Positions 17,401 through 27,440 of a DNA stretch of 64,000 nt are shown piece by piece. The notes beneath the pieces are model-generated. The model had not been told where the DNA came from and made no database searches. It worked only from the letters and a program-made list of their open reading frames with translations. The DNA lies in NCBI GenBank assembly GCA_023391635.1, contig JAEWAQ010000080.1, forward strand, positions 1 through 64,000, given 5' to 3'. The stretch comes from Bacillota bacterium. Its GTDB lineage: Bacteria > Bacillota > Bacilli > Paenibacillales > Paenibacillaceae. A program made the position numbers and the translations under genes. Position 1 is the stretch's first letter, and the number at the start of each line of letters is the position of its first letter.

Positions 17401-20400
17401 TTAGAACAACGCCAACTGATTGCTCTCCGGAAGGCCGCGGAAGCAGCCCATGCTGTTCAGCAGCTCGACGATCGTCTTGCTCGCCTTCGAGCGCTGTTGG
17501 AAGTCCTCGACGGAGAGGAATTCCCCGTCTTCCCGCGAGGCCGCGATGTTGCGGGCGGCGTTGTCGCCGATGCCGGCGATGGCCGAGAACGGCGGAATGA
17601 GCGAGTCTCCGTCGACCTTGAAGCGGGTGGCGTCCGAGCGGTACAGGTCGATCGGCTTGAACTTGAAGCCGCGCGCCGTCATCTCCAGGCCCATCTCGAG
17701 GATGGAGATCATGCTCTTCTCCTTCGTCGTCGCCTGGAAGCCCTTGTTCTCGATCTCGATCAGCATTTTCAGAATCGCGTCATACCCTTGGCAGAACAGC
17801 TCCGCGTCGAAATCGGCCGCGCGCACGCTGTAGTATGTCGCGTAATATTCGATCGGATGATACAGCTTGAAGTACGCTGTTCGCACGGCGGAGATGACGT
17901 ATGCCGAGGCATGAGCCTTCGGGAACATGTATTCGATGCGCAGGCAGGAATCGATGTACCACTGCGGCACCCCGCACCGCTTCATCTCTTCGATCCACTC
18001 CGGCGTCAGTCCTTTGCCTTTGCGCACGCTCTCGGTAATCTTGAACGCGAGCGAGGCGTCCATATTGCCTTTATAGATCAGGTACAGCATAATATCGTCG
18101 CGGCAACCGATAACGGTCTTGATCGTGCAAGTGCCGTTCTTGATCAGCTCCTGCGCGTTGCCAAGCCAAACGCCGGTGCCGTGGGATAACCCTGAGATTT
18201 GCAGCAAGTCGGCGAATGATGACGGCTTCGTCTCCTCGAGCATCTGGCGCACGAACCGCGTACCCATCTCGGGGACGCCGTACGTCGCGACCGGCGTGCG
18301 GATCTGCTCCGGCGTAACGCCGAGCGCCACCACCGAGTTGAAGATGCTCATCACCTTCGGGTCGTTCATCGGAATCGTCGTCGGATCGACGCCGGTCAGG
18401 TCCTGCAGCATCCGCATCATCGTCGGATCGTCGTGCCCGAGAATATCAAGCTTGAGCAGGTTCTCGTCGAACGCATGGTAGTCGAAGTGGGTCGTCTTCC
18501 ACTCCGAGCTCGTATCATCCGCCGGGTATTGCACCGGCGTGATGTCCTCGACGTCGATATAGTCCGGGACGACGACGATGCCGCCGGGATGCTGGCCGCT
18601 CGAGCGCTTGACGCCTGTGACGCCGGCCGCGATCCGATTCAGCTCCGCTCCCCGCCAAGATTTGCCGTGGTCCTCCTGATATTTTCTCGCATAACCGTAT
18701 CCGGTCTTCTCGGCGACGGTGCCGATCGTGCCCGCACGGAACACGCTCTTCGGGCCGAACAACACCTTCGTATAGTTGTGAGCATGCGGCTGGTATTCGC
18801 CCGAGAAGTTGAGGTCGATATCGGGCACCTTATCCCCCTTGAAGCCAAGGAACGTCTCGAACGGAATGTCCTGCCCGTCCCCGCGCATCGTCTCGCCGCA
18901 CTTCGGACACGGTTTGTCCGGCATGTCGAAGCCGCTGGGCACGCTGCCGTCGGTAATCCATTCGCTATGGCAGCACGCCTGGCTCGGGCACCGATAGTGC
19001 GCGGGCAGCGGATTAACCTCGGAGATGCCGAGAAACATCGCGACGACCGAGGAGCCGACGGATCCCCGAGAGCCGACCAGGTAACCGTCTGCATTCGATT
19101 TTTTCACGAGCCGTTCCGAGATGAGATAGTTCGCCGAAAATCCGTATTGGATAATCGGCTTCAGCTCTTTCTCCAGGCGGGCGGTAACGATCTCCGGAAT
19201 CGGATCGCCGTACATCGCCTTCGCCGTTGCATAGCATGTGTTGCGGATTTCATCGTCCGCGCCTTCGATGATCGGCGAGAACAAGCCGTTGTCGGTCGGC
19301 CCGCCTTTCCTCGGGAACATCTCGAACGGCTCGAACCGGTCCGCCAAGGCGGCCGTGTTCGTCACTACGACTTCATACGCCTTCTCTTTGCCCAGGAACG
19401 CCATCGCCTCCAGCATCTCGCCGGTCGTGCGGAAGTGGGCATCCGGCTTGCGCTGGTCTTTAAGCGGGCTGAAGCCCGTGATGCCGTGGATCGTGATGTC
19501 GCGGAACAGCTTCTCGCGCGGCTTCAAGTAGTGCTCGTTGCCCGTGGCGATGACAGGCTTGTCCAGCTTCTCGCCGATCCGGCAAATTTTGCGCAGCGCT
19601 TCTTCGAGTTCCGCCCGGCTGCCGACAAGCCCTTTGTCCAATAAGTGCATATAGAAATCGAGCGGCTGCACTTCCAGCACGTCGTAGAACGCCGCGACTT
19701 CCTCAGCTTCTTCTACCGATTTGTTGAGCACCGTCTCGTAGAACTCGCCCTTCTCGCAACCCGAGATGACGAGCAGCCCTTCCCGCATCTCCACCAGCTT
19801 GCTTCTCGGGATGCAGGCGACTTTATGAAAATAATTCGTGTGCGAGAGGGAGATCAGCTTGAACAGGTTCTTCTTGCCGACCGCGTTCAGCGCATAGATG
19901 CCGCAATGAAACGGACGCGTCGTGCGCCAGCTGTCTCCGTTCACTTCATTGAGACGATGCAGTTCTGCGATACCCCGCGACTGGGCGTCCTTGAGCAGCC
20001 CGAGCAGAATGCCTCCCAGCGCTACCGTATCATCGATGGCTCTGTGGTGATTTTCCAAAGATACTTTGTACAGATCGGCCAGCGTGTTCAATCGGTGGTT
20101 CTTCATCGTCGGATACAAGTACCGCGCCAGCTCCAGCGTATCGAGCACCGGGTTCGTCACAGGCGGATGCCCGAGCTTCTTGCACGCGTCCTGGATAAAG
20201 CCGATATCGAATCTCGCATTATGGGCGACCAGCACCGCGTCTTCGATGAAGTCGAGGAACTCTGCGAGCTTCGGGGCAAGCTCCGGCGCGTCCTTCACCA
20301 TCTCGTCGTTGATGTTCGTCAATTGCTGGATCTTGTACGGAATCGGTTCGTGCGGATTGATGAACGTCTCGAATCGGCCGAGCTCCTGCCCCTCCCGCAT

Positions 20401-21729
20401 CTTGACGCCCGCCAGCTCGATAATCTTGCTATTCGTCACCGATAAGCCGGTCGTCTCGATATCGAACACGACATAGGTCGCTTCCGCCAAGTTCTCTTCG
20501 CGCGGCTGGAGCACCATCGGCACCGCATCGTTCACGACGTTCGCTTCCACGCCGAACAGCACTTTGATATCGTTCTTCTTGCCCGCTTTGACCGCATCCG
20601 GATAACACTGCACGTTGCTGTGGTCGGTAATCGCGATCGCCTTATGGCCCCATTTGGCTGCCGTCTTGACATAGACGTCGACCGGCGTCACCGCGTCCAT
20701 AACGCTCATCGACGTGTGCAGGTGGAATTCGACGCGCTTCTCTTGCGAATCGTCTTTCGGTTCCGGCGGCGCGGACACCTCCTTCAAGTCGCTGGCCATC
20801 ATCGTCAGCTCCGGCGGATTCGAGAAACGGTCGTATTCGACGCGCCCGCGCAGTCGGAGCCACTTACCGTTCGCCAGCAAGGCGAGCATCTTGTTGTCTT
20901 CCTTCGTCTTGCCGAACACCTTCACCGAGATCGAATCCGTAAAATCCGTCACGTTGAACAGGTACAGCGTGCTGCCCGTGCGCAATTCCTTGACGTCCAG
21001 TCCGAACACGGTGCCCTGGATCGTCACCTTCTTCTCTTCTTCTTGAATGCGCTCGACCGGCACCGGCTCATCCTTGATCTCGTAACCGTACTGCAGCGTC
21101 TGCGGCGCGTCTCCTTCAGGCGGCGCTTCCTCGCGGCTTTCGGCCATCAATTGCTGGATCGCTTCGCGCGACTCTTGCTGGATTTTCTGCGTGAACTCTT
21201 CATAAGCTTCTTGCCGCGACTGACCGACGATCATTTTCACACGGCACGCGCGGCCGAACCGTTCCTCGAAAAACTTGACCGCGTGCGCATCCACGGATTT
21301 GCGCTGGGCGAGTCCAAGCGACATCTCGTCAAGCAGCGCAAGCGTAAGCAGATCGCCGTCCGCCTCGTATTGCGCTTTCGCCAGCCAGCCGTTCACCGAC
21401 GCGTTCTGCTGCTGCATCCATTCCACGAATACAGGCCAATATTGCAGGAGCAGCTGCGAGGTCGGCACCGCTTCCTCGTAGGCTAGCGTGACGGAGATGT
21501 CCGCCAGGTGCCCCAGTTTCTCTCTTAATCTCGTAAGCCAACTTATGTATACGGCCGTCGGAAGCAGCTCCCGCTTGCCGATTTGAAACTTCCAGGATTT
21601 GCTCGACTTGTGCACTTCCACCTTGCGAATATAGCCATCTGCGAAATATTCCGTGAACCACGCAGTCGGAATTTCCGCCTGCTTCAGCAGCAATTCGAAC
21701 CGCTGGCGCCCATCAGCCGTTTGTTGCAT
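17401..21729 (-). CDS. polC: DNA polymerase III alpha subunit, PolC type
   Basis: PolC is the replicative polymerase of low-GC Gram-positives, with its own proofreading exonuclease. The 1442-aa product has an N-terminal domain (1-200), an OB fold and a PHP domain (HLHTSMSVMDAV, ITDHSN). The DEDD exonuclease (FDIETTG, HNARFDIGF, HHRAIDD) is inserted within PHP. The polymerase core contains PDIDLNFSGEYQ and a Cys-rich zinc segment CPSQACCH/CPKCG. The last residues, NQLALF, are the C-terminal beta-clamp-binding motif. The ATG at 21729 follows AAAGGAGG; the 30 upstream residues are discarded because they cross a terminator. The proS gene often found upstream of polC is not there. Confidence 0.98.
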   Translation of the reverse strand: MQQTADGRQRFELLLKQAEIPTAWFTEYFADGYIRKVEVHKSSKSWKFQIGKRELLPTAVYISWLTRLREKLGHLADISVTLAYEEAVPTSQLLLQYWPVFVEWMQQQNASVNGWLAKAQYEADGDLLTLALLDEMSLGLAQRKSVDAHAVKFFEERFGRACRVKMIVGQSRQEAYEEFTQKIQQESREAIQQLMAESREEAPPEGDAPQTLQYGYEIKDEPVPVERIQEEEKKVTIQGTVFGLDVKELRTGSTLYLFNVTDFTDSISVKVFGKTKEDNKMLALLANGKWLRLRGRVEYDRFSNPPELTMMASDLKEVSAPPEPKDDSQEKRVEFHLHTSMSVMDAVTPVDVYVKTAAKWGHKAIAITDHSNVQCYPDAVKAGKKNDIKVLFGVEANVVNDAVPMVLQPREENLAEATYVVFDIETTGLSVTNSKIIELAGVKMREGQELGRFETFINPHEPIPYKIQQLTNINDEMVKDAPELAPKLAEFLDFIEDAVLVAHNARFDIGFIQDACKKLGHPPVTNPVLDTLELARYLYPTMKNHRLNTLADLYKVSLENHHRAIDDTVALGGILLGLLKDAQSRGIAELHRLNEVNGDSWRTTRPFHCGIYALNAVGKKNLFKLISLSHTNYFHKVACIPRSKLVEMREGLLVISGCEKGEFYETVLNKSVEEAEEVAAFYDVLEVQPLDFYMHLLDKGLVGSRAELEEALRKICRIGEKLDKPVIATGNEHYLKPREKLFRDITIHGITGFSPLKDQRKPDAHFRTTGEMLEAMAFLGKEKAYEVVVTNTAALADRFEPFEMFPRKGGPTDNGLFSPIIEGADDEIRNTCYATAKAMYGDPIPEIVTARLEKELKPIIQYGFSANYLISERLVKKSNADGYLVGSRGSVGSSVVAMFLGISEVNPLPAHYRCPSQACCHSEWITDGSVPSGFDMPDKPCPKCGETMRGDGQDIPFETFLGFKGDKVPDIDLNFSGEYQPHAHNYTKVLFGPKSVFRAGTIGTVAEKTGYGYARKYQEDHGKSWRGAELNRIAAGVTGVKRSSGQHPGGIVVVPDYIDVEDITPVQYPADDTSSEWKTTHFDYHAFDENLLKLDILGHDDPTMMRMLQDLTGVDPTTIPMNDPKVMSIFNSVVALGVTPEQIRTPVATYGVPEMGTRFVRQMLEETKPSSFADLLQISGLSHGTGVWLGNAQELIKNGTCTIKTVIGCRDDIMLYLIYKGNMDASLAFKITESVRKGKGLTPEWIEEMKRCGVPQWYIDSCLRIEYMFPKAHASAYVISAVRTAYFKLYHPIEYYATYYSVRAADFDAELFCQGYDAILKMLIEIENKGFQATTKEKSMISILEMGLEMTARGFKFKPIDLYRSDATRFKVDGDSLIPPFSAIAGIGDNAARNIAASREDGEFLSVEDFQQRSKASKTIVELLNSMGCFRGLPESNQLALF

Positions 21730-21754
21730 CTGTTGCCTTCCTCCTTTTGCCGCA

Positions 21755-21828
21755 AAAACAAAAGCTCCCGCGAATGACGGCATCAAGGCCCCGCTAGGGC
21801 CGGTCCTGCCTTCTTCCATGCGGAAGCT
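21755..21828 (-). terminator. Terminator between membrane-protein genes and polC
   Basis: AGCTTCCGC and GCGGGAGCT (outer arms, 21820-21828 and 21763-21771) enclose a GGCCC/GGGCC hairpin (21787-21801) and are followed on the minus strand by TTTGTTTTTG. It probably ends the transcript of the two small membrane-protein genes. A TAGAAT (21845-21840) just upstream could be a -10 that makes it a polC leader attenuator instead. Confidence 0.7.
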
Positions 21829-21910
21829 GATCTGTCTATTATTCTAGCGGAAAGCAGGGGAAAAGGGAAGATGACAACTCGTCATTGTCGAAATTTGAAA
21901 CCGTGCGGAA

Positions 21911-22288
21911 TCATCTTTTCGACGACCGAACGGCTACATGCCAACTAAGCACGATCAGCGCAAGCGCCATGACCGGATGAAACGCGCCGGCAGCCGGGAC
22001 GTGGGCGGACATGTATTGGAAGAAGATCATGGCGAACATCGCCAGGCACGACCATTTGATTCCCTTCGGCAATCGTCCGGCAAAGGCGAAGATGAGCATG
22101 AGCAGCGGCACGAATTCGAAGAAGTGCACGAACGACACATGGCGGCTCCAATGGTCGGGGCTATTGAAGATCGCCATGCCCGCGAACAATGTTTGCAGAA
22201 CGATGCAAGCTACGAACACCCACGACAACAACATGAACACGAACTTGGAGAATCGGGCGCGCTCGCCTGTCTTGGTTTCCTGATTCAT
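21911..22288 (-). CDS. DUF6220 family membrane protein
   Basis: The protein (125 aa) has four hydrophobic segments, at about 14-38, 52-70, 78-93 and 100-118. The segment LQTLFAGMAIFN and the pattern HFFEFVPLLMLIFAFAGRLP match the DUF6220 family as I know it. No function is established for the family. It overlaps the upstream small membrane-protein gene by an ATGA, so the two are co-translated, and it is divergent from a two-component system about 400 bp away that might control it. Confidence 0.75.
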   Translation of the reverse strand: MNQETKTGERARFSKFVFMLLSWVFVACIVLQTLFAGMAIFNSPDHWSRHVSFVHFFEFVPLLMLIFAFAGRLPKGIKWSCLAMFAMIFFQYMSAHVPAAGAFHPVMALALIVLSWHVAVRSSKR

Positions 22289-22506
22289 TCCTTGTTCCTC
22301 CGATCTTGATGCAATTTGGCGTTAGGCATAAAAATGAGAGCAACCCCAGCGCATACGATGGGCAAAATAACCGGAAGAAACTTGATGCCGATCGCCTTGC
22401 CGAACAGGAGCCATCCTGCGACGCCGATGATTTCCGACAGGATGAACCCTGCAGCTGCTCCACCGATTAAGGCAATCAGCAGCCTCACCACGAATTTGTT
22501 TTTCAT
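22285..22506 (-). CDS. DUF5957-like small membrane protein
   Basis: This is a 73-aa protein with two membrane segments, KNKFVVRLLIALIGGAAAGF and about 38-60, resembling DUF5957 proteins. The start at 22506 is preferred because AAGGGGACC lies upstream. A longer reading to 22566 adds 20 unconvincing residues. Function is unknown. It is the first gene of a two-gene unit and is divergent from the response regulator gene at 22691. Confidence 0.7.
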   Translation of the reverse strand: MKNKFVVRLLIALIGGAAAGFILSEIIGVAGWLLFGKAIGIKFLPVILPIVCAGVALIFMPNAKLHQDRRNKE

Positions 22507-22639
22507 CAGTACGGTCCCCTTTCCTTCGTTATCGACTGCTGTTATCAACTTCATCCATACCCCCATCCTATCAGCCGAATGTTGCGAACTTGTGACGAAC
22601 CTTTACGGGTTGCGTGAATTTTTCCCGGAGTCGATATCG

Positions 22640-22673
22640 TTCGGATATAATCGGGATAACCGAATTATCCGAA
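22640..22673 (+). promoter_or_regulatory. Promoter/operator before the response regulator
   Basis: A TATAAT (22646-22651) without a good -35 overlaps the left arm of a perfect inverted repeat, TTCGGATA (22640-22647) and TATCCGAA (22666-22673). The dyad may be the binding site of the regulator encoded immediately downstream. Confidence 0.5.
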
Positions 22674-22690
22674 GAAAGGTGGCGCGCCCT

Positions 22691-23377
22691 ATGCCCCATA
22701 CATTATTGCTTGTCGACGACGAAGACCAGGTGTTGGCGTTCATGGAGCCGTTTCTGACAACGGAAGGTTACAGGATCGTAACGGCCAAGACGGGCAGAGA
22801 AGTGCTGATCAAAGCGCGCGAATCGCAGCCGTCACTGGCGGTGCTGGACTGGATGCTGCCGGAAATGAGCGGGATCGACGTATGCAGGGAACTGCGCAAG
22901 CAGAGCCGGATGGGCATCATTATGGTCACCGCGCGGGCGGAGGAAAGCGACAAAATCGTCGGGCTCGAGGTCGGTGCTGACGATTACTTGACGAAGCCGT
23001 TCTCCTTGCGCGAGCTTGCGGCCCGCATAAGGTCCGTGCTGCGGCGTATGGATGGCGGCGAATCGGTACCGCAGACGATGGAGCGCGGGGAATTGACATT
23101 GTCGGAATCGGAATGCCGCGCCTGGTTGCGCGGTGAAGAAGTCGCGCTAACACCGACCGAATTTCGCATGCTGCTCACCTTGGCTTCCAGACCTGGAGTC
23201 GTCTATAGCCGTCTGCAGCTGCTCCAGGCGGCGCTGGAGGACGACCTGTTAAACGATGAACGCACGGTAGATGCCCATATCAGCCGGATCCGCAAGAAAT
23301 TGGAGGACGATCCGGCCAACCCGCGCTATGTTCAGACGGTGTACGGGTTCGGATACCGATTCGGTGAGCGAAAATGA
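22691..23377 (+). CDS. OmpR/PhoB-type response regulator
   Basis: This is a 228-aa response regulator. The receiver domain (1-115) has DDE at its start, the phospho-acceptor Asp in LAVLDWMLPEMSG and the conserved Lys in YLTKPFS. The C-terminal winged helix (about 130-226) has LTPTEFRMLLTLAS and VQTVYGFGYRFG. The ATG at 22691 after AAGGTGG is used; upstream in-frame ATGs run into the divergent promoter region. It overlaps the kinase gene by 4 nt. The stimulus is unknown; cell-envelope stress is common for this class. Confidence 0.9.
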   Translation: MPHTLLLVDDEDQVLAFMEPFLTTEGYRIVTAKTGREVLIKARESQPSLAVLDWMLPEMSGIDVCRELRKQSRMGIIMVTARAEESDKIVGLEVGADDYLTKPFSLRELAARIRSVLRRMDGGESVPQTMERGELTLSESECRAWLRGEEVALTPTEFRMLLTLASRPGVVYSRLQLLQAALEDDLLNDERTVDAHISRIRKKLEDDPANPRYVQTVYGFGYRFGERK

Positions 23378-24753
23378 GCGTCAGCCGCAAAATTTTCCTG
23401 GTCACGGCCGGCATCGCCGCCACATTGTCCGTCCTGTTCATTCTGATCACGTATTTGGTCATTCAGGCTTCGTTCGGCGCGATTGTTGAGAAAAACAAGG
23501 GGCCCGTCATGGCGGAAATTAGCGGCCGCCTGCTCGCCTACTACGAGGAGAACGGACAGGCCTGGGACGGGCTGCAATCGTATTTAACGGACATGAAGCG
23601 CGAGGGTGAAATCGTGTCAGGGGACGCTAGCGTGGCGGTCATGCCGGGCAATGGACACCGGATCTCTATCGCGGGAACAGCCGTCCAAGGCGTTATAACG
23701 CATCTGGGGATCAAAAGCAGCCTGCGCCTGGACGGGACAACGATCGGGCATTGGTATTATTACGATGCCGAAGTCGACAGCTTGTCCAAACTCAGGATCG
23801 GGATCACCTTGTCTGTGATCGTGCTGCTGAGCATCGGAACGCTCATCATCGCCGGCCTGTCGCTGCTGGCGTCATACGGCATCGCCAGGCGGATTACCGC
23901 CCCGCTCAGGCAGTTGCTGCCGGACATCGACCGGCTTGGCCGCGGCGAATACGGCGTGCAGACGCCGATCGTGTCGCAGGACGAATTCGGCAAAGTCGCC
24001 GGCGCTTTCAACGCCATGTCTTTGCAATTGCAGCGATCCGAGCAAGTTCGGCGCAATCTCGTGGCGGACGTCGCCCATGAGCTCAGAACGCCGATCACGA
24101 TCGTTCGCGGCAAGCTGGAAAGCCTGCAGCTCGAGGGCGCGGCCATCGAACCGGAACGTTTGCTGCCCCTGCAGGATGAGCTGATCCGCCTCTCCCGCCT
24201 AGTCGGCGACCTTCACCAGCTGACACTGGCAGAAGCGCGCAAACTCCCCCTTGAGCTGGCTCCTACGGAAATGGCGGACTTGATCCAGCGCGTCGTTGAC
24301 CACGTGCAGGCAGATGCGAAGCGACATGGGGTTCGCTTGGTATGGAGTGGGCCCGAGAATGCCATCAAGCCCGCTCGGGTCGACCGGAACCGGATGACGC
24401 AAGTGCTACTTAACCTGTTGAGCAATGCGATCCGGTACACACCTGCCGGAGGACAGGTTACGATTGCGCTCGAAGCGTGCTCCGCCGAGGACGGCCAAGC
24501 GGAAGCGCAGCGGATTGCGGTCGCCGACACCGGTCCCGGCATCGAACCGGAGCGGCTTCCGTATATTTTCGATCGCTTCTATCGCGCGGACGAGGCCCGA
24601 ACGCGCCATAGCGGCGGCATGGGGCTGGGTCTGGCCATCGCCAAGCAATTCGTGCTAGCCCACGGTGGGACGTTGGAAGCCCAAAGCGTCTTGGGAGAAG
24701 GCAGCGTTTTTACGGTCGAGTTACCCGATCCGCCGCAATCGGCGCAGACTTGA
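23374..24753 (+). CDS. Sensor histidine kinase
   Basis: This 459-aa kinase has membrane segments at about 8-32 and 145-172 flanking an extracellular sensor region. A HAMP domain follows (ITAPLRQLLPDIDRLGRGEY), then HisKA with VAHELRTPITIVRG and a HATPase with NLLSNAIRYTPAGG, VADTGPGIEPE and GGMGLGLAIAKQF. It is the partner of the regulator encoded just upstream (ATGA overlap). It ends 13 bp from the convergent ROK kinase gene. The ligand cannot be told from the sequence. Confidence 0.92.
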   Translation: MSVSRKIFLVTAGIAATLSVLFILITYLVIQASFGAIVEKNKGPVMAEISGRLLAYYEENGQAWDGLQSYLTDMKREGEIVSGDASVAVMPGNGHRISIAGTAVQGVITHLGIKSSLRLDGTTIGHWYYYDAEVDSLSKLRIGITLSVIVLLSIGTLIIAGLSLLASYGIARRITAPLRQLLPDIDRLGRGEYGVQTPIVSQDEFGKVAGAFNAMSLQLQRSEQVRRNLVADVAHELRTPITIVRGKLESLQLEGAAIEPERLLPLQDELIRLSRLVGDLHQLTLAEARKLPLELAPTEMADLIQRVVDHVQADAKRHGVRLVWSGPENAIKPARVDRNRMTQVLLNLLSNAIRYTPAGGQVTIALEACSAEDGQAEAQRIAVADTGPGIEPERLPYIFDRFYRADEARTRHSGGMGLGLAIAKQFVLAHGGTLEAQSVLGEGSVFTVELPDPPQSAQT

Positions 24754-24766
24754 GCGCGTCGCGATG

Positions 24767-25657
24767 CTAGGTGAGCGCGGCGGAATTGCGGGCAGCCGCG
24801 AGTCCAAGCGCCAAAGCGCCGCACAGGCCGGCGTTGTCGCCTAGTCCCGGAGGCACGATGTAATTGTCTATGTTCTCCAGTATGGCTGATGCGTTGATGT
24901 ATCCGTTCAAGCCGCGCCGAACCTCTTCGCGGATGAGTGGAAACAGCTGGCTCTGGTGCATGACGCCGCCGCCGAGAATGACTTTCTTCGGCGACAGGAG
25001 CAGGACGGCGCCGGCGATCGCTTGGCCGATGTAGTAGGCTTCGATTTTCCAGGCTTCATGCGCGGATGGAAGCTCGCTGCCCTTCCTGTTCCATCTGCGT
25101 TCGATCGCAGGACCTGCCGCCATGCCTTCCAGACAATCGCCATGATAGGGACATACGCCCGCGAATGCATCCTCCGGATGCCGGCGAATCGGCACATGGC
25201 CGCCTTCCGGATGGACGAGGCCGTGAACCGGTCGCCCGGACGCGAAGACACCGACGCCGACGCCGGTGCCGATCGTATAATAGATACAGCTATCCAGCCC
25301 TTGCGCGGCCCCCCATTCGGCTTCCCCGACTGCCGCCGCATTCACGTCGGTATCCCAGCCTGTCGGCACTTTGAAATGATCCTTCACTACGTGAAGCAGC
25401 GGATAGCCGGACCATCCCGGCTTCGGAGTCGTCGTCACGCAGCCGTAGTCGGGCCGCGACGGGTCCAGTCCGATCGGACCGAACGTGCCGATGCCGATTG
25501 CCTCCACCTGCTTGTCCTGGAAATAGCCGATGACGTCCTTCAGCGTTGCCTCCGGTTCGCGTGTCGGAAAGCTGACGCGCTGCTCCACCTCCCCCTTCTC
25601 ATTGCCAATGCCGCACACGAACTTTGTTCCGCCCGCTTCAATCGCTCCAATACGCAT
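24767..25657 (-). CDS. ROK family sugar kinase (fructokinase-like)
   Basis: This 296-aa kinase probably phosphorylates fructose or a similar hexose with ATP. It has the N-terminal phosphate loop GAIEAGGTKFVCG and TWDTDVNAAAVGEAEWG. The zinc-binding ROK segment runs from HPEGGH through CPYHGDC with the His/Cys ligands intact. The fructokinase group (ScrK/GmuE) shares this layout. The ATG follows GGGAGG. It lies 22 bp after pepV in the same direction. Confidence 0.87.
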   Translation of the reverse strand: MRIGAIEAGGTKFVCGIGNEKGEVEQRVSFPTREPEATLKDVIGYFQDKQVEAIGIGTFGPIGLDPSRPDYGCVTTTPKPGWSGYPLLHVVKDHFKVPTGWDTDVNAAAVGEAEWGAAQGLDSCIYYTIGTGVGVGVFASGRPVHGLVHPEGGHVPIRRHPEDAFAGVCPYHGDCLEGMAAGPAIERRWNRKGSELPSAHEAWKIEAYYIGQAIAGAVLLLSPKKVILGGGVMHQSQLFPLIREEVRRGLNGYINASAILENIDNYIVPPGLGDNAGLCGALALGLAAARNSAALT

Positions 25658-25679
25658 GAATGCATCCTCCCATGGTTGA

Positions 25680-27296
25680 CTAACCGATTTGTTGGTCGTT
25701 CATGTTGTTCGTGTTTGCCAGTTCGTAGATCGCCCGCGCGTAAATCGCCGTCGCCTTCATCAGGCTATCCAGCGCGATCGATTCATCCGACTGATGCGCC
25801 GAATCGAATTCTCCCGGGAACAACGGTCCGAACGCTACGCCGCTTGCCAGCTTGGCGGCGTAAGTGCCGCCGCCTGTCGAGAGCAGCGTCGCCGCTTGCC
25901 CGGTCTGTTCCCGGTAAACGCGCTGCAGTGTCGTCACGAGCGGATGGTCGGCCGGTACCGCGTGGGGCCGTTTCAAGCTGACTTGCTCCAGCTTCCAATC
26001 GATGGCTGACAAGCGCTCGTTCAGACACGTGACGATCCTGTCCCCCTCCATGCTGATCGGGTGCCGGATATTCAGATGCACATACGCTTGATCGGGCGCC
26101 GAATCGAAGGCGAACAAGCCCGCATTGACGGTCAGCGATCCGGTGATCGCATCGCTGCCTGCGATGCCCAGCGCTTGGCCTTCGAAGTCCTCGTACAGCA
26201 AGCTGTCAATGTCTCGGACGAATGCACTTCCGCTGCCGGACCATTCGAAATCGCGCAAAAAGTGCAGCAGCCGCAGCCCAGCGTTCACACCTTCATGCGG
26301 CACCATCCCATGCACCGATCGGCCTTGCAGCCGCAGGACCAGCTTGGCTGATTCGAATTCGGATTCGGATTCGGGTTCACCCTTAGACGCAGGAACAAAC
26401 TCGGCAGTGCCGCCCGTTTCGGTTTGCAGGTATGTATCGTACTTGTCCGCGATATCCGATAGCCTTGCTGTCGGTCCGCTAATGACGGCTTCCGCTTCGT
26501 CCGGAACCATGTTGGATGCCCGCCCGGACCGGAAGGAGACAAACCGCAAGGACGCATCGGACGGATAGTCGCGTGTTGGCAACAGTGTCATCCGCGCATT
26601 CACTTGCCCCTTCTCGGCATGAACGATCGGAAAATCGGCGTCCGGCGTAAACCCGGCAACCGGAGGAGGCTGCAGTCGGTTGTAGACGTCCATGCAAGCC
26701 ATGCCCGATTCCTCGTCCGTCCCCCAGATCAAGCGAACTTGCCGGCGCAACGGAAGTCCGAGCGACTTGACTGCCAGCAGCGCGTAAAGGGATGCCATCG
26801 CCGGACCTTTGTCATCAATGGCGCCGCGCGCATACAGTCTGCCTCCGCGGATCTGCGGTTCGAAAGGCGGCGAAGTCCAGCCGTCGCCGGGCGGCACGAC
26901 GTCAAGATGGGTCAGAACGGCGATATAGCCTTCGTCCGCCGATTGATCGTATGTATCGTAGGTCGCTCTGTCGCCGAATGACGCAGGATCGTTGGCGCTT
27001 CCAGTATCACCGTCATCGGATGCTGATTGCTCGTCGGTATTCCCTAACTCCCCGCCGCCGAATGACGCATACCCGACGATACCTTCCAGCTTCTCAGTAT
27101 GCAATCCGTGCGACCGGGCCAATTTCAACATGTAATCCAGTGCCTGCGCCACCGCTTGTCCGCACGGGGCATCCGGGTCGGCGGTAGCTTCATCCCTGAC
27201 GCTCGGAATCGCGAGCAATGTCATCAAATCCGCCAGCATTTCGTCCCGCTTGAGCGACACCGCCAGATCCCAATCGATTTCCGATGCGTTTTTCAT
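25680..27296 (-). CDS. pepV: Dipeptidase PepV (M20 family)
   Basis: This is a cytosolic di-zinc dipeptidase of 538 aa. Metal-site motifs are THLDVVP, GAIDDKGP, the DEESGM glutamates, TPDADFP and a C-terminal AHQSDE. It is longer than typical PepV (about 470 aa). Roughly 40 extra acidic residues (GNTDEQSASDDGDTG onward) sit just before the first metal ligand, and a second short Glu/Ser run (ESESEFESAK) is encoded by near-perfect hexamer repeats around 26352-26378. The ATG at 27296 follows AAGGAG. It probably forms a unit with the sugar kinase gene. Confidence 0.9.
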   Translation of the reverse strand: MKNASEIDWDLAVSLKRDEMLADLMTLLAIPSVRDEATADPDAPCGQAVAQALDYMLKLARSHGLHTEKLEGIVGYASFGGGELGNTDEQSASDDGDTGSANDPASFGDRATYDTYDQSADEGYIAVLTHLDVVPPGDGWTSPPFEPQIRGGRLYARGAIDDKGPAMASLYALLAVKSLGLPLRRQVRLIWGTDEESGMACMDVYNRLQPPPVAGFTPDADFPIVHAEKGQVNARMTLLPTRDYPSDASLRFVSFRSGRASNMVPDEAEAVISGPTARLSDIADKYDTYLQTETGGTAEFVPASKGEPESESEFESAKLVLRLQGRSVHGMVPHEGVNAGLRLLHFLRDFEWSGSGSAFVRDIDSLLYEDFEGQALGIAGSDAITGSLTVNAGLFAFDSAPDQAYVHLNIRHPISMEGDRIVTCLNERLSAIDWKLEQVSLKRPHAVPADHPLVTTLQRVYREQTGQAATLLSTGGGTYAAKLASGVAFGPLFPGEFDSAHQSDESIALDSLMKATAIYARAIYELANTNNMNDQQIG

Positions 27297-27440
27297 GAAG
27301 GGCTCCTTCCGCATTCAAGGTACATGATCATTCCTGGATCCATTATATCGGATTAAGCTTCGGTCGTCTTGTCCTGGAAAACCCCGCGCCAGCAGGAGTT
27401 CGATTTTCCCATGTTCACGGAGGATTAGACTTTAGCGTGT

